Assembly (NCBI RefSeq): GCF_001949145.1
Contig: NW_019091386.1
Span: 397,435 to 461,434, forward strand
Direction: 5' to 3'
DNA: 64,000 nt
Origin: Acanthaster planci
Lineage: Eukaryota; Echinodermata; Asteroidea; Valvatida; Acanthasteridae
Notes under the pieces: model-generated
What the model saw: the letters and a program-made list of their open reading frames with translations, nothing else
Database searches by the model: none
What the model was told of the DNA's origin: nothing
Translations under genes and position numbers: made by a program
In this document: positions 46,608 to 58,378 of the stretch, piece after piece
Position numbering within the stretch: position 1 is the first letter of the stretch
Layout: the number at the start of each line of letters is the position of its first letter

Positions 46608-49039
46608 TTTGGTATCGCCCGACTGACTTGGCGAACCTGCCAGAGAGATAAGAGGTCAGTGTTTGCCTCTCACCACGTCAATTCCAAGGTTCCATTCAAA
46701 TCCGTGAAGTCACTTTAACCAAGCCGCCTGCAGAGTCCCAAATCTGAACGGCGAGTTTTGTCTTGTAGATTTGGAGCGTCCAGATTATCTGATGAAAGTC
46801 GAGTCACGTTGGAACTCCAGTGTTGCTGTCATCTTCTGCACTGATTGCATACTGCACATGCCAAATATCATGGATCGAGGTTCCAAATCTGCGATGTGGC
46901 AAGACTTGGATCTCCCTCAGCGTGGGACGGAGGACAAGGCAGTTACCACTGATGAGGAGGAATCGGATCGCTTTGCCAAGCAACCTGCCATTAAGCTTCT
47001 ATTGGTTGTTAGAACTATGTAGGGATTTCCCCACCACTGCGGGGAAAGTTGCCACCATTTGCCAAGCTTCTTGGTATCACCTCAAGCTTCAGTTTGTAGA
47101 GACGAGTCTCTGCCAAAGCCAAATGATCCTCCACGAACTTCAGCTGTCTGCACTGAGCGTGGTGCTCCCCGTCACCAAACGTCCGGCTCACAGAACCGTG
47201 TTGTCGCACTTGGGCTGAGTGGAAGGACGTAATATACAAGCACCACTCTGCTCTGGATAAACTCCACAGACGTCTTACAACTAGTATTCAAGGCAACTGT
47301 TGTCATGGTTGGTTATTTTCCAGGAAATTCGGCAGAAACCGACAGTTGTTGTGTCCTTCTCTTTAATCCAGAAGTTTTCAATGGCAGAGCCCATTCATCA
47401 TGGCACTAGCGCATGTCACAATCCACGTCTGCTGACGTTTGTTCACGCCAAATTCCATTCGTTTCTATTTTTTCACTTCCCTGCCTGTGGAAGTGAAGCA
47501 ATTACTTTCTGAGCAACAATCCACTGAAATTCACCGTGTAGCAGCTTTTCACATGAGCAGGTTACTTTGCAGACACAGTGCTCCAGTTGTGGTCCTCAAG
47601 ATGGGAGCACGCTCGTCTAACGCTGCCATGCCGACGACATTGCGGTCAGCTTTTGGCCTGGTCTTACCAGCGTGCTGTTTGTTAAATAGCACCACAAACA
47701 AGAGCTGTCAGCGTTGGAATTACTCGGTAATGATTGATTCAAGCCAATTCCACGGAAGAAATACTCAGGCTGTCAGATTCATGTCAACTTTTACTTAGAG
47801 AGCTCACTCGTCTGTGGTTAATTGCGCAGCTTATTCTGAAGGAACACTCTATGGGCTCCGAGCTGGACCTAGAGAGGGCGTAGTTTTTATAGCAGCGGAT
47901 CGAGGCTCCTTTAGTACCAACTGCGCATCGACTATGAAACACAAGCGTTGCACAGGCATGGCTACCATCAAAATGAACACTCTCGACGAACGGAGCTCTT
48001 TTCAACCGATGAGGGGGTGCTCCTATTAGAGGCGGACACCTCGTGTTTCAGAATATAAGCAGAAATTTCCTCCGTGAAATCACTCTGATCTTAGTGTCTG
48101 TTATTCCAACCCCTACTTTAATACAGCCAAGAAACTTTAATCATAGCAGATTCATTTTGAATTTCTCTTAAAAATGTAAGCTCTGTTCTTTAGTACCTCA
48201 TTCCTACAAGCTGAGTACGCTAGATAGGCACATTTTGCAAATACAAGTTCAATAGCGGCATATGTGTAGATTTATGACCAGAAGTATTTGAAGGTGAAAT
48301 TAAAGTACAACTCATCCATTTTTTATTTGATGTGATTTGAAGAAAAAAAAAAGCCATCCTGGCCAGAGACCAAACTGAGGAATTTTTCACTATTCACAGA
48401 CAGCTATAACAATTTACACAAGCCTATAGAATATCCATTAACACAACTCACAAACCTGAATTTAGGATGCTATTGAAATCACAGTGTGGTATGGAAAAAA
48501 TTAAGATATGAAAAATAGTTTCAAATATTGAAAGGGAATAGGCTGTACCCCCCTGGGCATTACAGAAAACCATCAACAGTGAAACCTATGTCAAACTAAT
48601 ATATGATAATTATGATACATGCATAAATAAGTACAATTATCTTACACCAGTGGACCATGGGGGATGGATTTTAAAGGCAGGAATTACAACATAAATGTAC
48701 TTCTTTCATCAAACAAATGGTATGAACTAGCAATAAAACATGCAAATGAATGTACTTATGTTCCCATTATAGAGGTAACATGAACATGTTGAGATTGGAG
48801 TTTCCTTCATTAAGATCCATATTCTGTGCATATACACGTACACTGTAGAAACAATCTAAACTTTTACCATAAGTGGATTGATATTCTTCGTCTAATTTAC
48901 TACAATAATAATATAGATTTATAATAACGCCACTTATCCGGAAAACCGATCCAGGTGCAATTCCATCATTATTATTATCCCTGATCACTGGGCCCATGAA
49001 ACATTCCAAATACCATCTCAGCTTCCTAGGGTGCATACA
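46608..49039. other. 5' flank of cluster gene 5 and unrelated spacer
   Basis: The first 1.2 kb shares strings with the flank of gene 7 (CCACCATTTGCCAAGCT near 47052 and 58818) and with the subfamily 1 flanks (GGAAGTGAAGCAATTACTTT near 47488). About 48050-49039 is AT-rich spacer without matches elsewhere in the window. Confidence 0.6.
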
Positions 49040-49255
49040 GCTCAATGTCGCCATTTCGGCGCAACGCAGCTAAATCAACCACAAACCATCTCTGCCCTCA
49101 AGGGTACCCAATTGCTCCTATGTGGAGGGAGGCATTGGATCTTGCCCAAGTGCACACGCACCATGACCCCAGGCTGGATTCGAACCTGTAACCTGTGGCT
49201 TTACCCGCCGACCACGAATCCGGTGCTCTTACCCACAAGGGCACGGCACTCCCAA
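49040..49255 (-). mobile_element. tRNA-derived SINE between cluster genes 5 and 6
   Basis: On the minus strand: GCCCTTGTGGGTAAGAGC (A box region), CAGGTTCGAATCCAGCC (B box), then CACTTGGGCAAGATCC and TGCCTCCCTCC. No poly-A tail is evident. Different from the families at 13069 and 23686. Confidence 0.75.
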
Positions 49256-49303
49256 CGCGCACCTTTGCTCATTACAAAATAGTCCAAAAATAGGCTACAT
49301 CGG

Positions 49304-50275
49304 TTAACGCTTCAACCTTATAAGGATGGCCTGGCACGCATTGTGCAGCACTTGTCTATGCTCGCTTTGTACATATGCCAGAAAAAGTGCCCCCAATCCC
49401 ATCTGCAGAATCGCAATGCCATTGATCACGTACATAAAAGTGTACAAAGCCTGGGTCAGGCTGACATGTCCTAACATGACGAGGGTAATGAGGAGCGCGT
49501 TTGGAACCCATGCGATAACGATTGTTGCAAAGTACGTGCTGGAATACCAGACTAATTTATGGGAATGTGGCCTTCTGGGGCCAGCTTCTTCGTTGGTACC
49601 AGCTTGTTGGTGGGCAGCAGCAATGTTTCCCAAATTTATTCTCTCGGCCGCTATCCTGCGTTGCTGCTTCCTGGAAATGGAGGCAAGGGCCACAACAGAT
49701 GCCGCAATCGGTAGCAAGGAGGAAATGAAAAATATGTCCAAAAGGATGACTATTTGACGCAAGAAATTTTCATTCAGAAACAGATCACAGATTGATACCA
49801 TATCTGCGTCAAAATAGCCTAGATTAGCAACAAACGAACCAATAAAAACAACAGCTAGGAGACCCCAAACAACTGAGATAATACAGGCGCATACTTTGTT
49901 GGACATAAGTCGCAAGTACTGCATGGGCTTGGCAATTTTGAAATATCTGTCAGCAGCAACAACTGCAGAAAACAGTAAATAGCCATCAGCACCAGCACCC
50001 AAGATGCCGGCCAAAAACAACACTGTTGGTTTGGGAAAAGGGGAATTTATATCGTGGTTGATTTGGATAATGGTCACTAAGTTGCTTAGAAGCTCAGTGG
50101 CACATAAACTCGCTAGAAAAACATTGGAATGATTTCTGAGTTTGCGGCTGAGAATGGTAGAAAAGATGATCCAAAGGTAGATCAGACAGAAGATTGTTCC
50201 CAAAAGACTTAAAATTACCGTTAAAGTTGTGGGAAGAGACATCCCACAGTGAGCTGTTGAATTGTGTCTCTCCAT
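49304..50275 (-). CDS. Intronless cluster GPCR, subfamily 2, gene 6 (323 aa)
   Basis: Very similar to gene 7 throughout. The N-terminus is MERHNSTAHCG with an N-S-T site. TM3 ends ADRYFKIAKP, ICL3 has RKQQRRIAAERINLGNI, TM6 has AWVP and TM7 has ALFLAYVQSEHR. It forms a head-to-head pair with the + receptor at 53119. Its 3' flank (AAAATAGGCTA) is matched by that of gene 7. Confidence 0.93.
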   Translation of the reverse strand: MERHNSTAHCGMSLPTTLTVILSLLGTIFCLIYLWIIFSTILSRKLRNHSNVFLASLCATELLSNLVTIIQINHDINSPFPKPTVLFLAGILGAGADGYLLFSAVVAADRYFKIAKPMQYLRLMSNKVCACIISVVWGLLAVVFIGSFVANLGYFDADMVSICDLFLNENFLRQIVILLDIFFISSLLPIAASVVALASISRKQQRRIAAERINLGNIAAAHQQAGTNEEAGPRRPHSHKLVWYSSTYFATIVIAWVPNALLITLVMLGHVSLTQALYTFMYVINGIAILQMGLGALFLAYVQSEHRQVLHNACQAILIRLKR

Positions 50276-53118
50276 TGTGGTGAAGGCCCACTAATTCTCT
50301 TCCAGACCTCAGAAAAATTGTCAAAGATTGAAAATTCATTCCATTATTACCACTCCCTCTAGACGACCACTTCCAAACCAAGATTCTCCGACCAGTGTTC
50401 TGAATCTTAATGGCCTTCCATTTGATTTTGAGCTGGAGAGTATTACAATGTCGTTCTCAACCCTGTTACTTGCTGCACATAACATATCAACCTGGTTTCA
50501 TGTTCCAAATAGTTGAACTAGCACAACTTCCACATTTTACGAGTATGCACGTGAAGGACAGGGTTAAATGAAGATGTTGCCTTTCAATGATGGAGAAATC
50601 TTATTAATCTTTCAGAATAAGAACCATTCCATAAGTTTTTGTGTAACCGTAAAGTGATTTCTCATCATTTCAGGAAACTAACACTATGTGCCACGCTGCC
50701 TGGATTTCGTGTCTCTTCAAACCTCGGGTATGTTTTGTCGTATTGGCTCGGAACAGACGGGTGTTACTATCTCCAAAGTGTCTTCACGCACTCAGCCGCC
50801 TTTATGACATGGGGACTGGTATTTCGTCCTCGGTGAAAAGGATCTGGCACCATCCCTAGAATCACCGAGTCCCATATCATTCCATCCCGTCTATGCGTAT
50901 CCTTGTTGTGGTTTCCACCTTTTTATTGTTTTCATCTGGAGAGCCAGTAAAGGTACGTATCCTCCAGGATTTCTACGCCTCGCCTCGCAACTCCTTCCCA
51001 GCAGTTGCCATTTTTCAACAATGAACTCGCTGTCAGGGTTTCAAATCACAGGCTCTGTCTACCACCTGCCGTCTTAACCTAGCCTTCCACAGCAGTGATT
51101 TCACCTCCCAGTGAAAGCAATGGTCTGTGTAGATGTAGAAAGTCTTACCACTCCTTGTTGTGTGAGGGTTGTCAAGGAAGATGACAGAAGTGGTCGTTGC
51201 ACGCACAGTCCCCTAAGTTGTACCACAACATCAAAACTTTAACAGCAAAGCAGCTGGCTATTTGTTGCCGTAAGGTGGCGCCTGATTGGCCACGGACAGA
51301 AGTCCTGCAGTAGTTTACCAATTTGCAAGTGACGTTTGTATTCCACCTCTGTGGAAGTGGCAAGTCTCTGTCAGCTTTGATGAGGAAATGATTAGACCAT
51401 AAGACACCGGTAGGATTTCACGTGTCTGAGTCGCAAAGAAGCCATATGCCTAGTACGTCACAGTGTGATCTTCACCGCTCTCTTCCGAATTGTGATTAAG
51501 ACTCAAAAGAATGCCTGCCCTTTAAAAAAAACGTACCTGTACGTATCCTAGATTATTGTACTTTTTAGGATGCGTACTGGCAGTTAAGGCACAATAAACG
51601 ATGGACCTCCCCGTCCATCCGGTCATATCAATAAACTCACACATCATGACCAAGGCTAAGGAGGCTTTTAGAGAGCTTTTAGCTTTTAGAAATTAGGCCA
51701 TACTGGTCCCTCCCAAATGACCTACTGATTGTCAACAGGCAAGCAAAATACAGGGCTGGTACGGTTCTGCATGAGGCTGATATTGCAAATGACCTACTAA
51801 AAATCCCATTTCCTCAAGATCATCCCGACTGCATGCACCACCCGTATTTACCTTTGATCACTTCGCAAGCTAATATCCTGCTCACGTTGATGGATCTAAT
51901 GAAGATGGATTTGACAGGTGATTTCCTCTGCTGTCTCTGCTTTCGGATGAAACATCAATTCTGCATGGCTCAAATAGGCTCTTCGAGACCATTATAAACG
52001 GGTGAGTCACGGCAGCATCGCAAAATTGATTCGACTTAGATTTTGGAAGAAGGGGAAATGTTTCCGACTACTGGAGGAAACCATCACATAAGTACCAGAA
52101 GACAATTCATTGACATCCTGACATTTTTGGTGTGGGTTAAATTGCTTGAACCATACTATCTGTGGTTCCTTGTTCGAGTGCACTGTCTACTGAAGGGCAG
52201 TTCCGTGTCGGAAATACACAGACTCACGCTTAATAACCAACGTGCTTAAGAGGATTTATATCATGCTTAAAATCGGAAGTGCGTTTTTAGTTTGACATTC
52301 ATCCTGAATAAAACGCAGCTCTGTCATCCCCTGTGGTCATGCGGAGAGGCAGAAAATCTCGAAGGCTGTCCAGTCACTTATTAGTATTCTGTTGAGTGGA
52401 AACATTAATGAGTACGAGCAACCAGAAATAACCACAGCAGGTGTCAACTGGGCGGGGTTGGTAAAGTTCCTCTGCGTTCGGCTTTCCATCAGTTGGAATA
52501 TGTTTTCTGTGAGGGATACCAACTTATCCAACTTGGATCAGTAGATCGGCGACCGTACCACTCGTGTAATCGGTTCACTCTCACCAGGATTTGCAGATTC
52601 AACGGCACTCTATTTCGTCAAACCCCCGGTCGTTGTGTAAAGTTTCATAAACAGAAAACAAAGCGAATTCATCACTCTGTGGGGACTCGAATCAATGACC
52701 TTTGACCTGGTATTCCGCTGTTGCACCCGAACGTGAAGTGTCAACTCCAGCCTCTGCGCAAGACTTCTTTGCAAGACTTCTCTGGATTCTTCATTACCAA
52801 CCCCTTCCACTTCGTGACCTTGACAAGCTTGACAAGCTGCCATTCTAATTGCAAATAAGTTGGGACCCAGTAAGACAGCAGTTTTAAACTGAAACATTCC
52901 AAGTACTTTCCTCTTAAAACTTTCAACTGTTGATATCCAATTGCTAAATCTATTCATTTTTTTCTCGCTGTGTAATTTTCAATCATTTTGAATAGCACTG
53001 TTATACCGTGTCTTAGTCTAGGTTTCTTTTCCAAAGAATTGCAAGGAGTCTTTGTGTAATTGATCAGTTTGCGGCGCCTTTTTAAGAGATCTTTATCAGA
53101 TGTGTCATTGCTAAAAGG
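50276..53118. other. Divergent intergenic region between gene 6 and the + receptor
   Basis: 2.84 kb between two ATGs on opposite strands, so it should hold both promoters. It is collinear in part with 58379-61310. Shared strings: GAGGCTTTTAGAGAGCTTTT followed by AGCTTTTAGAAATT (51659 and 59838 areas), GATCTAATGAAGAT (51893 and 60268 areas) and TCCCAGTGAAAG. No ORF here looks real. Confidence 0.75.
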
Positions 53119-54117
53119 ATGGAAAGCAGTTTAAGTTTTTCCCTGAACACAGAGCCCAATGCTTTACTTAGCCCTGTAGGGTATGCCTTACTCATAGCCG
53201 CGATATTCATGGCTGTGATTAGTCTGTTGATCCATTCCTATGTCATTCTCTCGGTGGTTTTGAGCAGAGGTCTGCGCAGCGCCTCCAACTATTTCCTGGC
53301 CAATTTGTGCTCATCAGTTTGCATATCAAACATTTTTTGTATTTTTGTCATATGCCCTCCTCTGATGCAGTACTCGTACTCGGCAACGTATCCAGACATC
53401 GCCGCATTACGTGCACATGCGTTGTTTCTCATTCCTGCTATCTTGATCGCGTTCTCCTACTTGTCTAGCTCTTCTCTTGTAGCCGGGGACCGGTATTTCA
53501 AAGTCGCTCATCCGCTGAGGTATTTGAGCACAGTGACCAATAAGGTATGTGGCATTCTCATAGGCGCAAGTTGGCTCTCGTCCATTATTGTTTCTTCGTG
53601 TTATGCCGCTGCGTCTTTTACTAGTGAGTTGCACGTCAACAACGCCACCACATCTTACGTGGAATATGTGAGATTGAATCCACCCTTCTATATGTTTAGC
53701 ATTTTTGTTTCTGTCATAGCATTTCTCTCTCTCCTGATTATCAATGGGTTCATGTTGGCTCTATTACGCATCGCCAGAGAGCAGCGACGCAAAATACAAA
53801 CCGAGCGTAACATGCTGCCCCACGTCGGGGACAACCGAATCCATCAGCTTGGCAGGGACTCCAGTAAAACCATGAAATACGTATTTTACCTGGGGTCCTA
53901 CAGTCTTTTCTGGATTCCCTTTGTGGTAGGGCTTAATCTGGCCATGTATGTAGAGGAAATTGGCCCAAGTGTAGCCATGATCATTATAGTTGCTCCGTAC
54001 TTGGTCTCGTTCACCCAGTTGATGTGCGCCACGCTTTTCCTGACGTTCATGCAGGAAGAACACAGGAAAGTCTTGCGCAACACATGGCAAACCTTTGTAC
54101 TAAAACTGAAGTGTTGA
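53119..54117 (+). CDS. Intronless cluster GPCR, subfamily 3, + strand gene 1 (332 aa)
   Basis: Third subfamily, with 61311-62267. TM3 has GDRYFKVAHPLRYL. ICL3 has RRKIQTERNMLPHVGDNR and GRDSSKTM. TM6 has WIP. TM7 is TLFLTFMQEEHR, so Tyr7.53 is Phe. The TM2 position of Asp2.50 is Val. Glycosylation site NNAT lies in the second extracellular loop. The Met at 53119 (preceded by CTAAAAGG) is chosen because the relative also starts right after TCTAAAGG. It has its own short 3' flank with no clear poly-A signal. Confidence 0.93.
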   Translation: MESSLSFSLNTEPNALLSPVGYALLIAAIFMAVISLLIHSYVILSVVLSRGLRSASNYFLANLCSSVCISNIFCIFVICPPLMQYSYSATYPDIAALRAHALFLIPAILIAFSYLSSSSLVAGDRYFKVAHPLRYLSTVTNKVCGILIGASWLSSIIVSSCYAAASFTSELHVNNATTSYVEYVRLNPPFYMFSIFVSVIAFLSLLIINGFMLALLRIAREQRRKIQTERNMLPHVGDNRIHQLGRDSSKTMKYVFYLGSYSLFWIPFVVGLNLAMYVEEIGPSVAMIIIVAPYLVSFTQLMCATLFLTFMQEEHRKVLRNTWQTFVLKLKC

Positions 54118-56808
54118 AAATATGTAGCCTGATTTGTTAACATTGTGTGCTGTAGATGCACTTTTTAAATTAAATTCTTTGCGAAAAATTTGTTTGGTGT
54201 TTAAGTAACTGAACGTCAGTTTTTCCAAAGGCAAACGTGGGTGCTTATCTTAAAAGTATTTTCTTACTGAAACATTCTGATTTTTTGGAATATGTTTTCG
54301 TTCTTCGTGGTGTATACTGTTAATATATAGAAAAAACTCACAGTTGTCCGAGTGAATTGAGTTTTTCTGAATTAGCCCCGGTAATGAACATCATTGTTAA
54401 GGAACAGGCTGTCAATGGAAACAGTTCACTCTGCTAGAGAATGTAACCATTCAAAGAGTTCATTAAACAAGTCTTGAGTGGTAATGAGTGCAGTTGTGAG
54501 AATATGCATCTCCACGAGACAAAGCTCAGTGGAATAAAACATTCGCCCTTTGCTTGCTGCCGTCGTAAGCATGCAGAGCCTCGCACTGGCAGTTCCTCAC
54601 CATAAATATAGCCGGTTCCGTGATTCCGATGTACGTTGCTTCGTAGTGGGAACCACTAACTTGAAATCAAGTCGCTGGTTGGTCGCGTTTGTCGTTCAGA
54701 ACAATATGAGCCAGCAGGCTGCGTCGTTTTACGATTAGTGCTCAGCCGGTTCGCCGTTTTTTTTCCTATAGGAGGGCTAGGGATTATTATAATAAAATAG
54801 GCGTATCTGAACCGTTGTGCATGCGTTTTTCGAAGGAAGGTTGGGGCAATTATCATAAATGGGGTACATAAACCTTATAGATAACAACAAAATTGCTTAT
54901 CTGGCCGACTTGCACGGTGCACTGCAAAAACTGGGGTGTTAAATTTGATACGACTGATCCGGCGCCTGCCTAACGACTTGATCGACCTGATTCTGAAAGG
55001 ATATTTATGTGTAACAACTGTACTGCATTTTCATTTGTTTCCATTGAGAGCGCCAACTGAACTGAAGTGCACCCTCACCGGCGAAAGAAAGGCAGATGGT
55101 ACTAAGTTTTCCAACTGGGTTTTTGCACACGTTTGGCGTGCACGACCATACATTCCAGACTAAATTTATTGCGTGTACTTAGCGTGCTCCGTGTCAAACG
55201 TGTATAAACCTGTGCCCGTATTCGGGGAATGCGTACAAAGGACTGCCAATTCATTACAAAACACGCCCTCTTTCGTTCCTGCCTTGAGCGGATAGTAGCT
55301 CAGGCTACTCATCCATTTTACATGTAGAGATGTCTGTATTTGATTAGTGTCAGTTTCTTTCATAATTGTCATGCATTAACAGCCCTTTTAATACGACGTT
55401 TAAGATAAAATGTACATAAACATTCAAGAAACCTACATTAATAAACAGAAAAACATATAAGCCTACTTACACAAAAGCATCGGTCAATTTTCATCAATAT
55501 CTAATCATTTTAAACAAACGATAGGTTGGTAAAACAGCCCATAAGAAGATTGTACCAGAGGGCTAGAAGGACAAAATTGGCAAGATTTAATTTTCGGGAG
55601 ATGAGAACTTCCCCGGGAAGAATCTGGACGGTTACGGTTATTTCATTGATCACGGTCTTGGAAGGCTGAGTGTTTTCCTCAAGCAGTCTACAGAATGGGA
55701 GGATGTTGGGGGGGTCTCAGAGAGATTGTTTTTTTGCCTTTGGAGTTGCCGAACTGACAACTGACCAAGCCTTGGTGACAGATCTCACCGCTGCAGCGCG
55801 CTGTAATGAGGTTTTTACTAAAGGCAAAGTTGATACCTGATGCTGTCAACACTCAGGCCTCACCCACAGAAATGTTTGACATTACTCTTGTTCGTGATCA
55901 GAAGGTGTACGGATCACACACTTCCCTTCATGTCCATTCCTGTCATTCTTTAAACAAAGAACACCTCCATAGGAACAAACAGACAAAATATTAAATTACC
56001 ATTGTACAATAATGTTTGACGTAAGACAGAACGAAACCGGCGCCCTGACTTTTAGTGCCTGGAAAAACTACTAGCAGGAATAATACACTTAGTATTGGCT
56101 ACAAACAATTGGGTTGCCCTATTTTAAATTACAAGGGTGGTGTGGTGAAAGGAGCGCGCACAATGAAATAATGAACTGATTAACTGATTCATGTTCAACT
56201 TCATTAATACACTGTGCGGGTAACTTTCCTTTGATACAATCACGGTACACTGCGGACAAGTGTAATGTGAACAATATGAGCTCAGTAACAAAATTAATGG
56301 TAGATCTATGCTAATTCCCGACAAATTAAGGAGGTATAAGGCACACAAGCTACCCGCTTCATGACAAAAGGCCTGGCCCACTCAGAAGTCTCACTTTTCC
56401 GAGACTAGTTTACAGAACTTGGTCTGAAGGAACCAACGACACAGGCAAAGCGCTTCACGTGTCAGAACGACGGCTGCATTATCCTCCATAATGTTACCCA
56501 GAGCTTAGATTTTATAATTCCATCGGCTACTTTAATCTTCGATCAAAGTACACAGGTTTCAAAATAAACCTGTGTGCTTTAACCGAAGAAGACTGATGTC
56601 TCAGTATCAATGTTACATCATAGTTTAGACCCACGGTAGATTATTTCTATAAGCATACTTTTGGAAATTATATAGTGAATAAAAATAAATGACTGGAACT
56701 TTTCTATAATAAACTTGAAGCACAATGGATCAATTTTACGATTCACCAGAAATTCTCACTACAGTGGGAATTGATATTCTTCATCGACTTTGCAACACCT
56801 TTACTAGT
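54118..56808. other. Intergenic, no gene seen
   Basis: 2.7 kb after the + receptor. AT-rich with short chance ORFs only. I looked for a decayed receptor copy here and saw none. Confidence 0.5.
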
Positions 56809-57380
56809 TAAAAAGTACCTCTAGGGAAAACACGTTTTCTCTGATTTTATCTCTTCAAATAAATGTGGAAACATCCAAATCGAACGCAGTGTCATTTGTC
56901 TGCGGAACTTAACTATAACAAGCTAAAAAGGGCTTTTTTGGTTCACGCCAAGATGCGAATTCTGAATGTAGATTGCGTTATTCGGAGAAAACGAGGGGAA
57001 CCCTCGCCCCGCATTCGTAGTGGATTAGCAAGCCAAACAATGCACGTAGCCATTGTTTGTAGCCAGTTTGGCGTGCACGAGGGCTTATCCACTGCAAACA
57101 CAGGGTGAGGGTTTTATCCACTACAAACACAGGGCGAGAGTTTCATCCACTACGAATACAGGGCGAGGGTTCCCCTCGTTTTCTCTGTTTTCTCAGAATG
57201 ACTTCGTCTACATTCAAAATTTGCATCTTGGCATGAACCCCCTCCCCCAAAAAAACCCTTTTTAGCTTGTTATAGTTGAGTTCTGAAGACAAATGACACT
57301 GCGTTCGATTTGGATGTTTCCATATTTATTCGAACAGATAAAATCGGAGAAAACATGTTTTCTTTAGAGGTGCTCTTCAA
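56809..57380. mobile_element. Large foldback (inverted-repeat) element with internal tandem units
   Basis: The left arm (56809-57025) and right arm (57160-57380) are inverse copies. Examples: AACATCCAAATCGAACGCAG is matched by CTGCGTTCGATTTGGATGTT, and TATAACAAGCTAAAAAGGG by CCCTTTTTAGCTTGTTATA. The loop holds three to four copies of an approximately 32-base unit containing ATCCACTACAAACACAGGG. The ends pair from ACCTCTA inward. No protein is coded. The right end lies 27 bases from the gene 7 stop codon. The sequence AAAATAGGCTA that follows is shared with the gene 6 flank, so the element inserted into duplicated DNA. Confidence 0.85.
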
Positions 57381-57406
57381 AAATAGGCTAAAATAGATTT
57401 CATGGT

Positions 57407-58378
57407 TCAGCGCGTAAACTTGTTAAGGATGGCCTGGCACGCATTGTTCAGCAGTAGTCTATGCTCACGTTGCATGTATGCCAGAAAAAGCGCCCCAAAC
57501 ACCATCTGCAATATTGCAATGCCGTCGAGAACGTACATAACAATATACACAGCCTGGGTGAGGCTGATACGTTCGAACGTGACAAGAGTAATAAGGACCG
57601 TGTTTGGAACCCATGCGATAACGATTGTTGCAAAGTACGTGCATAAGTACCAGACTAACTTGTGAGAATGTGGCCTTCTGGGGCTGACGTCTTCATTGGT
57701 ATCAGCTGGTTGGTGGGCGGTGCTAATGTGTCCAAGATTGATTCTCTCAGCCGCTATCCTGCGCTGGTGCTTTCTGGCAATGGAGGCAAGAGCCACGACA
57801 AATGCCGCAATCGGTAGCAAGGAGGCAATTGTAAAAATGTCCAAGAGGATGACCGACTGATGCAAGAAAGTTTTGTCCAGAAATAGATCACATATTGAAA
57901 CCAAATCTGCGTCAAAATAGCTCAGATTAGCGACAAACGAACCAATGAAAACGACAGCTAAGAGACCCCAAACAGCTAAAATAATACTGGCGCATACTTT
58001 GTTGGACATCAGTCGCATGTACTGCATGGGCTTGGCAATTTTGAAATATCTGTCAGCAGCAACAACTGCAGAAAACAGTAAATAGCTATGGGCAAGAGCT
58101 CCTAAGATGCTATCAAAAAACAACACTGGTGTCTTTGGAAAGCGAAAATTTGAGTCCAGGTTAATTTCGGTCACTAGCAGCAGAATGGAAAGAAGTTCGG
58201 TAACAAATAAACTCGCCAGAAAAAAATTGGACTGATTTCTGAGTCTGCGGCTGAGAATGATGGAGAAGATGAGCCAAAGGTAGATCAGACAGATCATTGT
58301 TCCCAACACACTTACAATCACAGTTACAGTTGTTGGGAAAGCCATTCCGCAGGAAGCTGTCGAGTTGTTTTGCTCCAT
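57407..58378 (-). CDS. Intronless cluster GPCR, subfamily 2, gene 7 (323 aa)
   Basis: The frame is open from a Met at 58393, but the Met at 58378 gives MEQNNSTASCG, which matches gene 6 (MERHNSTAHCG) in position and in total length (323 aa). TM3 has ADRYFKIAKPMQYMRLMSNK, ICL3 has RKHQRRIAAERINLG, TM6 has AWVP and TM7 has ALFLAYMQREHR. Together with the + receptor at 61311 it is the second copy of the head-to-head pair at 49304/53119. Confidence 0.92.
   Translation of the reverse strand: MEQNNSTASCGMAFPTTVTVIVSVLGTMICLIYLWLIFSIILSRRLRNQSNFFLASLFVTELLSILLLVTEINLDSNFRFPKTPVLFFDSILGALAHSYLLFSAVVAADRYFKIAKPMQYMRLMSNKVCASIILAVWGLLAVVFIGSFVANLSYFDADLVSICDLFLDKTFLHQSVILLDIFTIASLLPIAAFVVALASIARKHQRRIAAERINLGHISTAHQPADTNEDVSPRRPHSHKLVWYLCTYFATIVIAWVPNTVLITLVTFERISLTQAVYIVMYVLDGIAILQMVFGALFLAYMQREHRLLLNNACQAILNKFTR

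Noticed and set aside
54118-56808. Decayed receptor copy after the first + receptor
   Set aside because: I looked for DRYFK-like and FLT.MQ-like remnants in all frames by eye and saw none.
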